Shown here: positions 40,828 to 54,116 of the stretch, one piece after another | Layout of the letters: each line of letters begins with the position of its first letter | Position numbering within the stretch: the first letter of the stretch is position 1 | Assembly: GCA_001543385.1 (NCBI GenBank) | Contig: LPNH01000002.1 | Span: 62,001-126,000 of the forward strand | Length of the DNA: 64,000 nucleotides | Source: Candidatus Hemicellulosilyticus sp. P3 | GTDB taxonomy: Bacteria; Bacteroidota; Bacteroidia; Bacteroidales; P3 | Reading direction: 5' to 3' | Notes under the pieces: model-generated | Seen by the model: only the letters and a program-made list of their open reading frames with translations | Told to the model about the DNA's origin: nothing | Database searches by the model: none | Translations under genes and position numbers: made by a program

Positions 40828-41547
40828 ATGCCGGAAATCAACGCTGAAAACAGAGACCTCTTCCGCGGCTATAGCCTCGAACAGCTTCAACAGCTCTACA
40901 ACAGTGCCTGCCGACTGTTTTCCGACAACAAACGGCAGCTTTTTGAACGTCTGGCGCCGTTGCGCACCCGCCATATCACCGTTGTGTTGGAAGACATATA
41001 CCAAGCCCATAACGCCAGCGCGGTGCTACGCAGTTGCGACTGCTTCGGCATTCAAGACGTGCACGTGGTGGAACGCCGCAACACCTACAACCCGAACGGC
41101 GAAGTGTCGATGGGCAGCGACAAATGGGTGGACTACTACAAATACCGTTCGACCCCGGAAGCCTACGCCCGTCTGCGCAAGCTGGGTTACCGCATCATCG
41201 CCACACTGCCCCACGAAAACGACACGATGATCACCGACCTGGACGTACACGAACCGTTGGCGCTGGTCTTCGGCACCGAGCTGACCGGCCTGACGCAAGA
41301 GGCTGTCGACGGGGCGGACGGATATGTGAAAATACCCATGTACGGATTCACAGAAAGCTTCAACATATCGGTCTGCGCAGCGCTCTCGCTTTTCCACCTG
41401 TCGGAGAAAATGCGTGCCGACAGCTCCATCCGCTGGCAGCTGAACGACGAACAGCAACTACGGTTGAAACTTTACTGGAGCATGCAGGCCATCCGGGATG
41501 GACAGAAAGTGATGGAGAAACTGAAAACAGAAATTTTACAAGCATAG
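40828..41547 (+). CDS. TrmH/SpoU family RNA methyltransferase
   Basis: VLEDIYQAHNASAVLRSCDCFGIQDVHVVE, LALVFGTELTGLTQEAVDGADGYVKIPMYGFTESFNISVCAALSL. Confidence 0.93.
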   Translation: MPEINAENRDLFRGYSLEQLQQLYNSACRLFSDNKRQLFERLAPLRTRHITVVLEDIYQAHNASAVLRSCDCFGIQDVHVVERRNTYNPNGEVSMGSDKWVDYYKYRSTPEAYARLRKLGYRIIATLPHENDTMITDLDVHEPLALVFGTELTGLTQEAVDGADGYVKIPMYGFTESFNISVCAALSLFHLSEKMRADSSIRWQLNDEQQLRLKLYWSMQAIRDGQKVMEKLKTEILQA

Positions 41548-41563
41548 TCAAAACCACAGTGAT

Positions 41564-42046
41564 ATGAAAAAAACAATTGTACTTTCGGTCTTGATGTTCC
41601 TGACAGGAACCGTGGCATGGGCACAGCAGGCTCAAAAAATCAGCGAATCAGAAGTCACCCCCAAACATGTGAAAGACTTCCAACGGCAACAGAGCCAAGC
41701 CTCAAACGCCGTATGGTACCGACTGAACAACAACACCTTCCGCGTAGACTTCAACGATGGAGACGGCGACAATGTCAGCATCCTGTTCAGCGACAAGGGC
41801 AGCGAGACGCACTACTACATACCGGACGGATGCCACCCGGCATTTGTACGCGACACCATTGCCCACAACCCCAATTTCGCAGGCTATAGTATCGACAAGC
41901 TCTATGTACGCAAAGTGAAAAACAATGTCACCTACCAAGCCCGTGTGGTCAAGAGAAAGGGCTTTCTGTGGTGGAAACGCGAGGTCGGCGCCAAGTTGGT
42001 CAACTTTGAGGTGGCCGGCAAGTTTATCGACGCAACCGACGAATGA
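41564..42046 (+). CDS. Hypothetical exported protein
   Basis: Signal peptide MKKTIVLSVLMFLTGTVAWAQ; PepSY-like appearance not certain. Confidence 0.55.
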   Translation: MKKTIVLSVLMFLTGTVAWAQQAQKISESEVTPKHVKDFQRQQSQASNAVWYRLNNNTFRVDFNDGDGDNVSILFSDKGSETHYYIPDGCHPAFVRDTIAHNPNFAGYSIDKLYVRKVKNNVTYQARVVKRKGFLWWKREVGAKLVNFEVAGKFIDATDE

Positions 42047-42173
42047 TCATCATGCTGCAGTCATTGTTGGCTGCAGCCCCCTCATACAGTCGGCGGAAAC
42101 GCCTCCAAAACTGACGCAGTACATTTTTGATACAAACCTTACCGCCAGCCGGATGCAAATGAATCGATGAAGT

Positions 42174-42214
42174 GAACCCCGAAAGATTGTTGTCCAACTT
42201 TCGGGGTTCTTTAT
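42174..42214. terminator. Hairpin terminator between convergent genes (41564 + and secA -)
   Basis: gaaccccgaaag / ctttcggggttc with T-rich flank. Confidence 0.75.
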
Positions 42215-42230
42215 ATTCAGCCTTTTTACA

Positions 42231-45539
<3,309 letters not shown>

Positions 45540-45637
45540 ACTAATATATTATTTTACAATGAATTCATCTCCGTAGCCACCGCTATCGGAAACTACAAAG
45601 ATACTGAAAAAAAGGAAATCTCGAATTGAAAATACGG

Positions 45638-47458
45638 TCACAGCCGACCGGTACGCCGGTAGAGGTGCTGCAGGAGCGCACGGAGCCGGTGCAGGCGGAC
45701 GGTGTCGTCGGCAGTTGCAGGAGTGAAAGCTGTCGGCCGCTGCGAAACACAGTCGTAGGAGATGTAGCCCGCTGTGTCGAAGTAGTTCAAGCCGTTCTTG
45801 TAAGCATGCAACGCCACCGGACAAGTGCGGTTGTACGAGGGGCTGAGAACATTGCGGCTGAACGACAGCGACGCCACCGGCAGCCGGAGCTGCGCAAGAA
45901 GGGTGGCGGCCAAGTCGGATTGATTCATCAGCCGGTGTATCACCATAGGCTTGCGCACCGCCCCTCCAAACCACACAACGGGTATGGCCGCCACCTCGGG
46001 CGATGCAGTGGACTGTGAGGCACGGGCCGCCACACCATGATCGGGGATCACCACGACGAGCAAACTGTCCCAGAGAGGCGACTGCTTGAGCTGACGCACC
46101 AGCACACCCAGACAGCTGTCGGTATAAGCAAACGAATTTTGCCTGTCGTCGTCACAACGACGGATAGGCACCTGCCATGGCTCATGGCTGCTCAGTGTAA
46201 GCCACGCTGCAAAGAAAGGCTGGCCGTCGGGCAGGTTGGACGCGCGCAGCAGATATTCGTCGGGGGCCCCCCAGTTGCTTAACGAACGGCTTTCGGGGAA
46301 TGACGCGTCACCATCGACGCGATCAAATCCCGACTCGTAGAGATAGCCGCGCATGTTGGTGAAGTCCACGTCGCCACCATAGCGGAATGAGGTGCTATAG
46401 CCAGCCTCGCGCAGCAAACGCGGGAAGGCGGGCAGCTTGCGGCACATGTCGGGCATCTTCATCAGCGAGGCGGTGGGCAGACCCGGCCAGCCGCTGAAGA
46501 TAGAGACCAACCCTCTGTCAGTACGGTAGCTGTTGGCATAGCAACGGTCAAAGAAGACACCTTCGCGACAAACAGCCATAAAATTGGGTGCAACCGTATC
46601 GTTGAGCACCATGGCACTGCCGCCACCCTCCCAGACTATAAGCAAAATGTCGGGGCGGGTATTGCCCAGCAGCGTATCGGACAACCGCGGATCGTCGTAA
46701 TAACAGGTGGCGGCCACCCTGTCGGCCTCTGTCGCGTCGAAGAACTGGAACTCCTGCGAAAAGTCTTCCGTTTTGGGCATCGAGTGAACCATGTTGAACA
46801 GCGGGTTCAGCGCCGCGTGGTTCAGAAACGGCCGGGCGGAAAAAAAAGCATAGCCGGGATTGGCCACCGAAGCCCCTACCCCGCCACGAATTCCCAGAAA
46901 CTGCACACCGCCGAGCAGCACAAACAACACCAGCCACCACGGGCGGAGCGGCCCGGGAAATGAGACCGGAGTGGCATAGCGCAAGCGGCGCACATAGTGC
47001 CACGTCAGCAAACCCAACGCCGCAGCGCCCAACACCACAGCCCACCACGTGACACTGGCGAACATATCTTTGGGATGGGCGGCATACATCAGGTCGTTGG
47101 CATCGATTTTAACACCCCAGTAATGATACATCACCACGTCCGCCACAAAGGTGACGGCCATCAGCACCGCGACAATGGCATAGTAGGGCGTAAGCAACCG
47201 GCGCGGACTGAGACGGGGCAGTACAACACTGGCCCACACCGTCAGCGCCGGCACCCAAAGCAGGTAGCAGGCGGTCACCGAGTCGAGCGACACACCGTGC
47301 AGCAGGACCTCCAGCCAATCGTCCGCAGCAAGCGTGCCGGCATAGTTGAGGTTGCAGACGATGAATAACAGTTTCTGCGTGGCAAAAATGAGCAGCGTCG
47401 TCAGATAAAGACGCAGCAGGAAGAGAAGGCGAGACAGAAGGGGATGCGTCATAGACAA
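45638..47458 (-). CDS. LTA synthase family/sulfatase-fold membrane protein
   Basis: N-terminal TM helices; ILLIVWEGGGSAM, CYANSYRTDRGLVSIFSGWP, FAAWLTLSSHEPW, VVIPDHGV. Confidence 0.9.
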   Translation of the reverse strand: MSMTHPLLSRLLFLLRLYLTTLLIFATQKLLFIVCNLNYAGTLAADDWLEVLLHGVSLDSVTACYLLWVPALTVWASVVLPRLSPRRLLTPYYAIVAVLMAVTFVADVVMYHYWGVKIDANDLMYAAHPKDMFASVTWWAVVLGAAALGLLTWHYVRRLRYATPVSFPGPLRPWWLVLFVLLGGVQFLGIRGGVGASVANPGYAFFSARPFLNHAALNPLFNMVHSMPKTEDFSQEFQFFDATEADRVAATCYYDDPRLSDTLLGNTRPDILLIVWEGGGSAMVLNDTVAPNFMAVCREGVFFDRCYANSYRTDRGLVSIFSGWPGLPTASLMKMPDMCRKLPAFPRLLREAGYSTSFRYGGDVDFTNMRGYLYESGFDRVDGDASFPESRSLSNWGAPDEYLLRASNLPDGQPFFAAWLTLSSHEPWQVPIRRCDDDRQNSFAYTDSCLGVLVRQLKQSPLWDSLLVVVIPDHGVAARASQSTASPEVAAIPVVWFGGAVRKPMVIHRLMNQSDLAATLLAQLRLPVASLSFSRNVLSPSYNRTCPVALHAYKNGLNYFDTAGYISYDCVSQRPTAFTPATADDTVRLHRLRALLQHLYRRTGRL

Positions 47459-48252
47459 GGTTCGCTATAGTTAACAGGGCAGACCAATCCGTCCGCGGCA
47501 AGCATGGTGTTGGGGAAAATGGCGGAAGCCTGCCGCTCAAAGACTTCGGTGTCGCGATAACGGGCGCTGAAGTGGGTAAGCAACAATGCGCCGACACCGG
47601 CCTGCCGCGCCACCGACGCGGCCTGAGAGGCGGTGAGATGGCGTTTCTCGTCAGCCACAGCCTGCATATCGTCGGCAAAAGTGCTCTCGATACAAAGCAG
47701 ATCGACACCCTGCACATAGCCGGCGAGCGCCTCGTGATAACCTGTGTCGCAACAGTAAGCCATACAACGCGGCCTCGACCGGCCCCGTGGCTGCTCCTCA
47801 ATGAGATAGCCATAGGCAGGCACGGAATGCCATAGGGGGAATGCCGACACGGTGCATCGCGGCGAAGTGAAAACCTGCCGCTTGTCGGAATGCGACAACT
47901 CGATGACACACAGTTCATAGTCGAGTTGCGTCGACGAAAGCGCCATCATGGTGTCAAGCGCCAGACGCACTCCCTGCGGGGCGATGACAGTAAGCGGCTG
48001 TGTGCGGCCGCAGAGATGCAAGGTCGCCAACAGCCCCGGCAGGCCGAAGAAATGGTCGCCGTGCAGATGCGAGATGCAGACCAGCTGAAGCGACTGCAAC
48101 TTCTGACGGCAGGCACGCATCTGCTGCTGTGTCCCCTCGCCACAATCCAGCAGCAGCCTGTAGCCGTTGACATTGACCACCTGGCCGCTGCAATGCCGCA
48201 TCAACGTGGGGACTGCCGCCCCGCTCCCCATGACGGTAGTGTAAAAATTCAT
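47449..48252 (-). CDS. rnz: Ribonuclease Z
   Basis: LLDCGEGTQQQM, ISHLHGDHFFGLPGLLATL, LLTHFSARY. Confidence 0.93.
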   Translation of the reverse strand: MNFYTTVMGSGAAVPTLMRHCSGQVVNVNGYRLLLDCGEGTQQQMRACRQKLQSLQLVCISHLHGDHFFGLPGLLATLHLCGRTQPLTVIAPQGVRLALDTMMALSSTQLDYELCVIELSHSDKRQVFTSPRCTVSAFPLWHSVPAYGYLIEEQPRGRSRPRCMAYCCDTGYHEALAGYVQGVDLLCIESTFADDMQAVADEKRHLTASQAASVARQAGVGALLLTHFSARYRDTEVFERQASAIFPNTMLAADGLVCPVNYSEPCL

Positions 48253-49376
48253 CGCGAAAGGTATATCAATTCGCCCGTAACAGCGTCGAAGCGAGCCTTG
48301 ACACGTCCCCGGGGCAACTCAAGCACAGGTCCGAACTGCACCACCGGAAGCGTGCGGCGGAGCCGAAACAGAGCACTCTCTATGCAAAATTCGACCGGCT
48401 CGGCAATGCGGTACTTAATGGAATTGCGCCGGTCGATACGCGAAGCGTCGCCCGTGTGAAAACGGACAAAACGTGCGGCGCTACGCAAACTGTTGTCGCG
48501 GACAAACGAGTAGAACACCGGGACGGCGTCGCCGGCCGAAGAGTCTGCCAGACCCCGCTGCGACGAGAAGTGAAACAGAATCCGGGGTGTGCCGGCATCG
48601 TCGGAACGGTCATCGGACGGCGTGACGACATAGCGCACCGTTTCGCTGACATCGCGCCCGACAAAAAGAGCGATGAGTGCGTCAATCTGACCGTCGATCA
48701 GCTGCAAGCGATAGCGCAACACATCGGGTGCGCTGTTGTCGTCGCGGTCACCGTTGACAATCTGGCTCCGCATCTCCTGCAGAGCGCTTATCTGACCGGC
48801 CGCATCCAACGCCTGACGGCGCAGGCTGCGGGCATCTTTTTTGGCCAACAGGAGCGACGGATGCCCGGGACTGTCACCGCGACGGTAGAAAGTGTCGACG
48901 CGGTCATAGAGATTATAGGCGGGCTGTGCGGCCGGAATGGTGTCGGCCAAAGAGGAAAGCACCGGGGCCTCGGCCATGCCGTTGTCCGCCACCAAACCGT
49001 CCATACCCACAGCACGCAACAGATGCCGATGGTCCACCTGCAATGCGGTGCGGCGCGGCAAGACGTAGTAATAATGAGCCTCATCGGCCACCAGACGTGT
49101 GGAGACAGCCACATCGGCAATGCGGTAAGGGTCGGCATGCACCACGCCGGCCAACATCTTGTCGGCAAAAGCAGCATAGGGGGCCTGCGATGTGTCGCGG
49201 TGCAGGACTGTCACATCAACACATATCTCCGTTTTGGGCAAAGCATAGAGCATCCCGCCGGAAGGGACGCTGGGGCCGCTGGTGCGCACGGACACCACAC
49301 GGGTGGACAGGCAAGCGGTGCAGACACATGCGGAGAGCACCGACAACAGAATGATTTTGATCGGAACAGTACGCAT
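48249..49376 (-). CDS. DUF4831-like lipoprotein
   Basis: Lipobox ACVCTAC; YALPKTEICVDV...; overall resemblance to Bacteroidetes DUF4831 proteins. Confidence 0.6.
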   Translation of the reverse strand: MRTVPIKIILLSVLSACVCTACLSTRVVSVRTSGPSVPSGGMLYALPKTEICVDVTVLHRDTSQAPYAAFADKMLAGVVHADPYRIADVAVSTRLVADEAHYYYVLPRRTALQVDHRHLLRAVGMDGLVADNGMAEAPVLSSLADTIPAAQPAYNLYDRVDTFYRRGDSPGHPSLLLAKKDARSLRRQALDAAGQISALQEMRSQIVNGDRDDNSAPDVLRYRLQLIDGQIDALIALFVGRDVSETVRYVVTPSDDRSDDAGTPRILFHFSSQRGLADSSAGDAVPVFYSFVRDNSLRSAARFVRFHTGDASRIDRRNSIKYRIAEPVEFCIESALFRLRRTLPVVQFGPVLELPRGRVKARFDAVTGELIYLSR

Positions 49377-49383
49377 AAAGGAG

Positions 49384-50889
49384 CTATTGATTCGCTGTCG
49401 CACATCCACCATCCTGCCTCCGTGCCGGACGCGATATCAACATCAAGCCCAGAAAAGTCAGCATGCCGTTGAGCAACAGAAGTTCAAAACCGAAATGATA
49501 GCCGCCAAACCAACGGGGGGCATTGACTTTAAGCACATAGCAGACAAGCGGGCTGGCCACCGCCACCACCGGCACCCAAACGTCACGCACCGGGCGACGT
49601 GAAAAAATGCCAAAGCAGAAAAGGCCCAGCAACGGACCGTAAGTGAAGCCCGCAATATCGAACAAGGTGTCAATAAGCGACTGGTTGTGGAACGGACGGA
49701 AAGCCATTATGACAAGCAGATAGAGGAGCGCAAAAGCCACGTGCACCCGACGGCGCACAGACAGCTGGCGCCGGGCCATGGAGGCATCGCCACCGTCCGA
49801 GTCGAAATGCAAGAAATTGTAACAGAACGTGGTGGTGAGCGCTGTCAACGTGCCGTCGGCGCTGGAATAGCCGGCAGCCACCATGCCCAAAACAAAAAGA
49901 ATGGTGGTGACCGGTCCCAATGCAAAAGCGATGGAAGGGAAAATTTTGTCACCGACGACCGCACCCGAGGCATCGGCCGGCAACTCAAAACCGCTGACAG
50001 ACGCATAGGCAAGCAACGCCGCACCGAGGGTGAGAAACAGGACGTTGACAACAACGAAGAGCAGGCTTGATGTCAGGACATTTTTCTGTGCATCGCGGAG
50101 CGACTTGCACGTAAGGTTCTTCTGCATCATATCCTGATCGAGGCCAGTCATGGCAATGGTGATAAAAGCACCGCTAAGCAGTTGCTTCCAGTAATACTTG
50201 GAGGCGGTGAAATCCGTCTCCCATACACGTGTAAAACCCAAGTCACGGGAGCGTTGCAGAAGCTGCGGAAGCGACATGCCGATGCGGTTGAGTATGACCG
50301 CCACCGTGACGGCGGCCGCCAGCAGCAGAAACGTCGTCTGCAGCGTGTCGGTCCAGACCACCGTCTTCAGGCCGCCACGGAATGTATAGGCCAATATAAT
50401 GACAATGAAAACCGACGCCGGCACCCAGAACGGGACCCCCCATGCCCGAAACACAAACTCGTAGAGGACAAACACCACCAGATACATGCGCAGCGCCGAC
50501 CCGAGCAGCCGGGAAAGCAGAAAAAAAAGCGCCCCCGTCTTCTCGGAGACTTCGCCGAAACGCTGTTTAAGGTAACTATATATAGAAGTCAGGTTGAGCC
50601 TGTAATAGAGAGGCAGCAGCAGGAAAGCTATCACAATATAGCCCAACACATAGCCGAACACAAGGGGCAGATAGGTGAATTGGCCCGCATAAACGCCCCC
50701 GGGCACCGACATAAAAGTGACCCCCGACAACGAAGCGCCAATCATGCCGTAGGCCACAACAAACCACGGCGAACGTCGCTGTCCGCGAAAAAAAGCGTCG
50801 TTGTCCGCCCCGCGCCGCGAAGACACCCACATGACCAGCAACAGCAGCAACGTGTAGGCAACAAAACAAAGCATGATAGTGAGTTCCAT
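49384..50889 (-). CDS. Sodium:solute symporter (SSS family)
   Basis: WFVVAYGMIGASLSGVTFMSVPGGVY, QDMMQKNLTCKSLRDAQKN, AAGYSSADGTLTALTTTFCYN. Confidence 0.93.
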   Translation of the reverse strand: MELTIMLCFVAYTLLLLLVMWVSSRRGADNDAFFRGQRRSPWFVVAYGMIGASLSGVTFMSVPGGVYAGQFTYLPLVFGYVLGYIVIAFLLLPLYYRLNLTSIYSYLKQRFGEVSEKTGALFFLLSRLLGSALRMYLVVFVLYEFVFRAWGVPFWVPASVFIVIILAYTFRGGLKTVVWTDTLQTTFLLLAAAVTVAVILNRIGMSLPQLLQRSRDLGFTRVWETDFTASKYYWKQLLSGAFITIAMTGLDQDMMQKNLTCKSLRDAQKNVLTSSLLFVVVNVLFLTLGAALLAYASVSGFELPADASGAVVGDKIFPSIAFALGPVTTILFVLGMVAAGYSSADGTLTALTTTFCYNFLHFDSDGGDASMARRQLSVRRRVHVAFALLYLLVIMAFRPFHNQSLIDTLFDIAGFTYGPLLGLFCFGIFSRRPVRDVWVPVVAVASPLVCYVLKVNAPRWFGGYHFGFELLLLNGMLTFLGLMLISRPARRQDGGCATANQ

Positions 50890-50914
50890 TGGGCTGACCG
50901 ATGCGTGAAGAATG

Positions 50915-50922
50915 CAAAGATA
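50915..50922 (-). promoter_or_regulatory. Bacteroidetes -7 box TATCTTTG for the symporter
   Basis: CAAAGATA on + strand, 25 bp upstream of the symporter start. Confidence 0.6.
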
Positions 50923-50954
50923 CGAAAAGATTTGTCACAAATGTTTATTTTTGC

Positions 50955-50962
50955 TACCTTTG
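50955..50962 (+). promoter_or_regulatory. Bacteroidetes -7 box TACCTTTG with -33 TTTG at 50931-50934
   Basis: TTTG-20 nt-TACCTTTG upstream of the 51041 gene. Confidence 0.65.
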
Positions 50963-51040
50963 CAACGGGTGAACAGTGTGCCCGGAGTGTGTCAAACCCA
51001 ACATATAGAGTAAAACAATCCTGTATTACATAAGGAAACC

Positions 51041-51823
51041 ATGATAAAGCAGACACTCGCATTGACCCTTTTGCTGTGCGCCGTAACAATTGGCAGTTTC
51101 GGACAAAGGTCGGTTCGCGAAACAACCGCCGACGGATTGAAAGGGCCGGTGCAACAAGTCAACTCCATGATGTACGCCGCCATCGTGGAAAACGACGAGA
51201 TGCGACGCGGCATGGCTTTGGAGCATCTGGAGACAGTCTATAACGCCAAAGGCCAGCGACGCAGCATGTCCTACCTCTCGACCGAAGAACAGATAGTCTT
51301 CCGCACACGCTACAAGCACGATGCCTTTGGAGTGACGACACTGGAACAAATTGTCGACCACAACGACGATGTGATAGGCCGCACCTACTATATCTATGAC
51401 GACAGTTTTGTACTGACGGAAAGCTACGTGGAAGACGCCGAACGGCAGGTGGAGAACCGGGTGCGGTATAAATACGACGCCACAGGGCGTCTGGTGCAAC
51501 GCAGCTACAACGACCCCCTCGGACAAGTATACCGCCGTGAGATGTACCGCTACAACCCCGACGGCACCATCCTGAGCAACACCATATATAGCCGTCAAGA
51601 CCAGAAAGTGATGGAGATCCGCTTCGAGTACGACCGTCAGCGCCAGCCCGTCACCAAGACCGTCTTCGACTATTCCGAGGAGGAGCCCGAAGTGTTTGTC
51701 ACCCTCTACCGTTACCAGTACGATGCGTTCGGCAACTGGATACAGCGCACCGAATACTCGGTGGACGGTTCCGTCAGGACCCCTGAATACATCACAGAAC
51801 GCAGGATCCAATACTTCCAGTAG
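51041..51823 (+). CDS. Exported protein with RHS/YD-repeat-like segments
   Basis: Signal peptide; YKYDATGRLVQRSYND, YRYNPDGTILSNTIY, YQYDAFGNWIQRTEY repeats. Confidence 0.6.
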   Translation: MIKQTLALTLLLCAVTIGSFGQRSVRETTADGLKGPVQQVNSMMYAAIVENDEMRRGMALEHLETVYNAKGQRRSMSYLSTEEQIVFRTRYKHDAFGVTTLEQIVDHNDDVIGRTYYIYDDSFVLTESYVEDAERQVENRVRYKYDATGRLVQRSYNDPLGQVYRREMYRYNPDGTILSNTIYSRQDQKVMEIRFEYDRQRQPVTKTVFDYSEEEPEVFVTLYRYQYDAFGNWIQRTEYSVDGSVRTPEYITERRIQYFQ

Positions 51824-52704
51824 TGCACAAGGCAGGTTTTGTCAACATTGTCGGCAACCCCAACGTGGGCAAGTCGACCTTGATGAACGCCTTGGTGGGC
51901 GAACGGCTCAGCATCATCACATCCAAGGCGCAGACCACACGCCACCGCATCATGGGCATCGTCAACGGCGAAGACTTTCAGATTGTCTACACCGACACCC
52001 CCGGCATCGTCAACCCCCACTACAAACTGCATGAAAGCATGATGGGGTTTGTGCAGTCGGCGCTGCAGGACGCCGACCTCTTTCTCTTGGTAAGCGAGCT
52101 GGGCGAACCGCTGAAGAATGCCGCCGTCGAACGCCGAATCGTCGAAAGCGACATACCGGTCATCGTGGTCATCAACAAGATCGACCGCTCCAACCAGACA
52201 GCTGTCAGCCAGCAGATAGAACAGTGGCAAAAATTGATACCGCGTGCCGTCGTCATACCCGCATCGGCCACCGAACGCTTCAACATCGACACCATATTCG
52301 ACCACATCCTGCGCCTACTGCCCGAAAATCCGCCCTACTTCCCCAAAGACGAGCTCACCGACCGCTCGATGCGCTTTTTCGTGAGCGAAATTGTACGCGA
52401 AAAAATATTGCTCTATTATCAGAAAGAGATACCTTATAGCTGCGAAGTGGCGGTGGAACGCTACGAAGAGAACGAAGGCATCGACAACATCTCATGCATC
52501 ATCTTTGTTGAACGCGAGACACAGAAAGCCATCTTGATTGGACACCAAGGCAAAGCCATCAAAAAACTGGGCACCGAAGCACGGCACGACATCGAAGAGT
52601 TCACCGGAAAAAAATGCTTCCTCAGCCTGCACATCAAGGTACTGAAAGACTGGCGCAACAGCGAGCGGGCTTTACGGAGTTTCGGCTATAGCACCGAAGA
52701 CTGA
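51823..52704 (+). CDS. era: GTPase Era (GTG start overlapping upstream TAG)
   Basis: GFVNIVGNPNVGKSTLMNALVGERLSIITSKAQTTRHRIMGI; KH domain IGHQGKAIKKLGTEARHDIEEF. Confidence 0.97.
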   Translation: MHKAGFVNIVGNPNVGKSTLMNALVGERLSIITSKAQTTRHRIMGIVNGEDFQIVYTDTPGIVNPHYKLHESMMGFVQSALQDADLFLLVSELGEPLKNAAVERRIVESDIPVIVVINKIDRSNQTAVSQQIEQWQKLIPRAVVIPASATERFNIDTIFDHILRLLPENPPYFPKDELTDRSMRFFVSEIVREKILLYYQKEIPYSCEVAVERYEENEGIDNISCIIFVERETQKAILIGHQGKAIKKLGTEARHDIEEFTGKKCFLSLHIKVLKDWRNSERALRSFGYSTED

Positions 52705-52773
52705 GACGGCATCCATCCCGGCCCGACACAAAGCGGCCACAACACGCCGGCGCGGAAGCCAAGACACCGCTCA

Positions 52774-53382
52774 TCAGAACAGAGGCCTTATTTCAGCCTC
52801 AAAGATTTCCCTTCGCACCACGCGATAGTGGGGATGGTAGGCGGCATTGTAGCGGCGGCTGTGATGGGCGGCGGCGTTGGCACGACTCATCCCGGCAAGA
52901 CGCGAACTGTCGGTCGCTACATCGGCCACGGGCAGGTGATTGTCGGCAATGGTCTGTAAAACAGTCTGCCACTCCGTCGCCCAGTCGAAGGGAACAGAAC
53001 ATTGCACCTGGGCGCTGCGCACAAAGGCGTTGTTGAGTTGCTGCACCGTCACCTTGCCGTCGGCCACCGCGCGAAGCGACACCCTCACATACTGCGTGTC
53101 GGCGCCGACAGGCTCCCAATGGCGAGCGTCGCCGACAGGCGGATCCGCAGCCATAGCCTCAAGTTCCTGATACAGATAGCGCTCCGTTGCCGCCGGATCG
53201 GAAATCATGTGTCCTGTCCCGAAACGGTTCTGATAAAAACTCTTATAGACATCCTGCAACGTCGACTGTGGATAATCGGCCAGCTGGCGCTCCACCGCAC
53301 GCCGGATGGACTCCGTGTCCAACGTCTGCGACCAAAGAAGCGAGACGATGGACATAAAAAAGGAAAAGAATACCGCTTTCAT
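52774..53382 (-). CDS. Hypothetical exported protein
   Basis: Signal peptide MKAVFFSFFMSIVSLLWSQ; preceded by TATCTTTG box at 53391-53398 (-). Confidence 0.6.
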   Translation of the reverse strand: MKAVFFSFFMSIVSLLWSQTLDTESIRRAVERQLADYPQSTLQDVYKSFYQNRFGTGHMISDPAATERYLYQELEAMAADPPVGDARHWEPVGADTQYVRVSLRAVADGKVTVQQLNNAFVRSAQVQCSVPFDWATEWQTVLQTIADNHLPVADVATDSSRLAGMSRANAAAHHSRRYNAAYHPHYRVVRREIFEAEIRPLF

Positions 53383-53452
53383 AACTGCTGCAAAGATACA
53401 AAAAAAAGCATCCGGGGCTGCCGGATGCTTGCAAGTGGACAATACGACTCCA

Positions 53453-54058
53453 TCACTCGGCGGCGGGAGCGACCTCAGTGGACTCACCCTCAGCGGCGGC
53501 ACCACCCATAGCGGCGGCACGTGTGCTGTTGACCACCACCACCTCGCTGCTCTTGGGGTTAAGAATCTCGTAATTGTCGGTGGCGATATCCTGCACCTTG
53601 ATACGCTGGGCAATATCAAGGTTGGTGATATCGAGCAACACCTCGCTGGGCATATTGGCGGGCAGAGCCTTCACGTTGAGTCGCTTCTGCTTATAGGCCA
53701 ACTTGCCGCCCTTCATCACTCCAATCGAGGTGCCCGCGGTGTGGACCGGTATGGACATAACGACAGGCTTGTCGTCGCTGAGCTCGTAAAAGTCGGCATG
53801 ATAGACAATGTCGGTCACCGGATGAAACTGGATGTCCTTCATCATGGCCCGACGTTTCTGCCCGTTCAGGTCAATCTCGACAAAACAAGGGGCGGGATTG
53901 AACAGGATGCGCTGGAAATCGGTCTGAGGAACAGCAAAAGACACCTGCTCGCCTTTGCCGTACATAACGCACGGAACCTTATCCTCGCGACGCAGAGCCT
54001 TAGCATCTTTTTTCCCTACGTTCTCTCTGAGAGAACCGCTCAATGATACTATTCTCAT
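53453..54058 (-). CDS. rplY: 50S ribosomal protein L25 (Ctc-type)
   Basis: SLRENVGKKDAKALRREDKVPCVMYG, AMMKDIQFHPVTDIVYHADFYEL. Confidence 0.95.
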   Translation of the reverse strand: MRIVSLSGSLRENVGKKDAKALRREDKVPCVMYGKGEQVSFAVPQTDFQRILFNPAPCFVEIDLNGQKRRAMMKDIQFHPVTDIVYHADFYELSDDKPVVMSIPVHTAGTSIGVMKGGKLAYKQKRLNVKALPANMPSEVLLDITNLDIAQRIKVQDIATDNYEILNPKSSEVVVVNSTRAAAMGGAAAEGESTEVAPAAE

Positions 54059-54116
54059 GGTGGATTGTGTTGGTTGGTTATTGAATTATGAAACAGCGGC
54101 ACACGGCCGCAACAGT

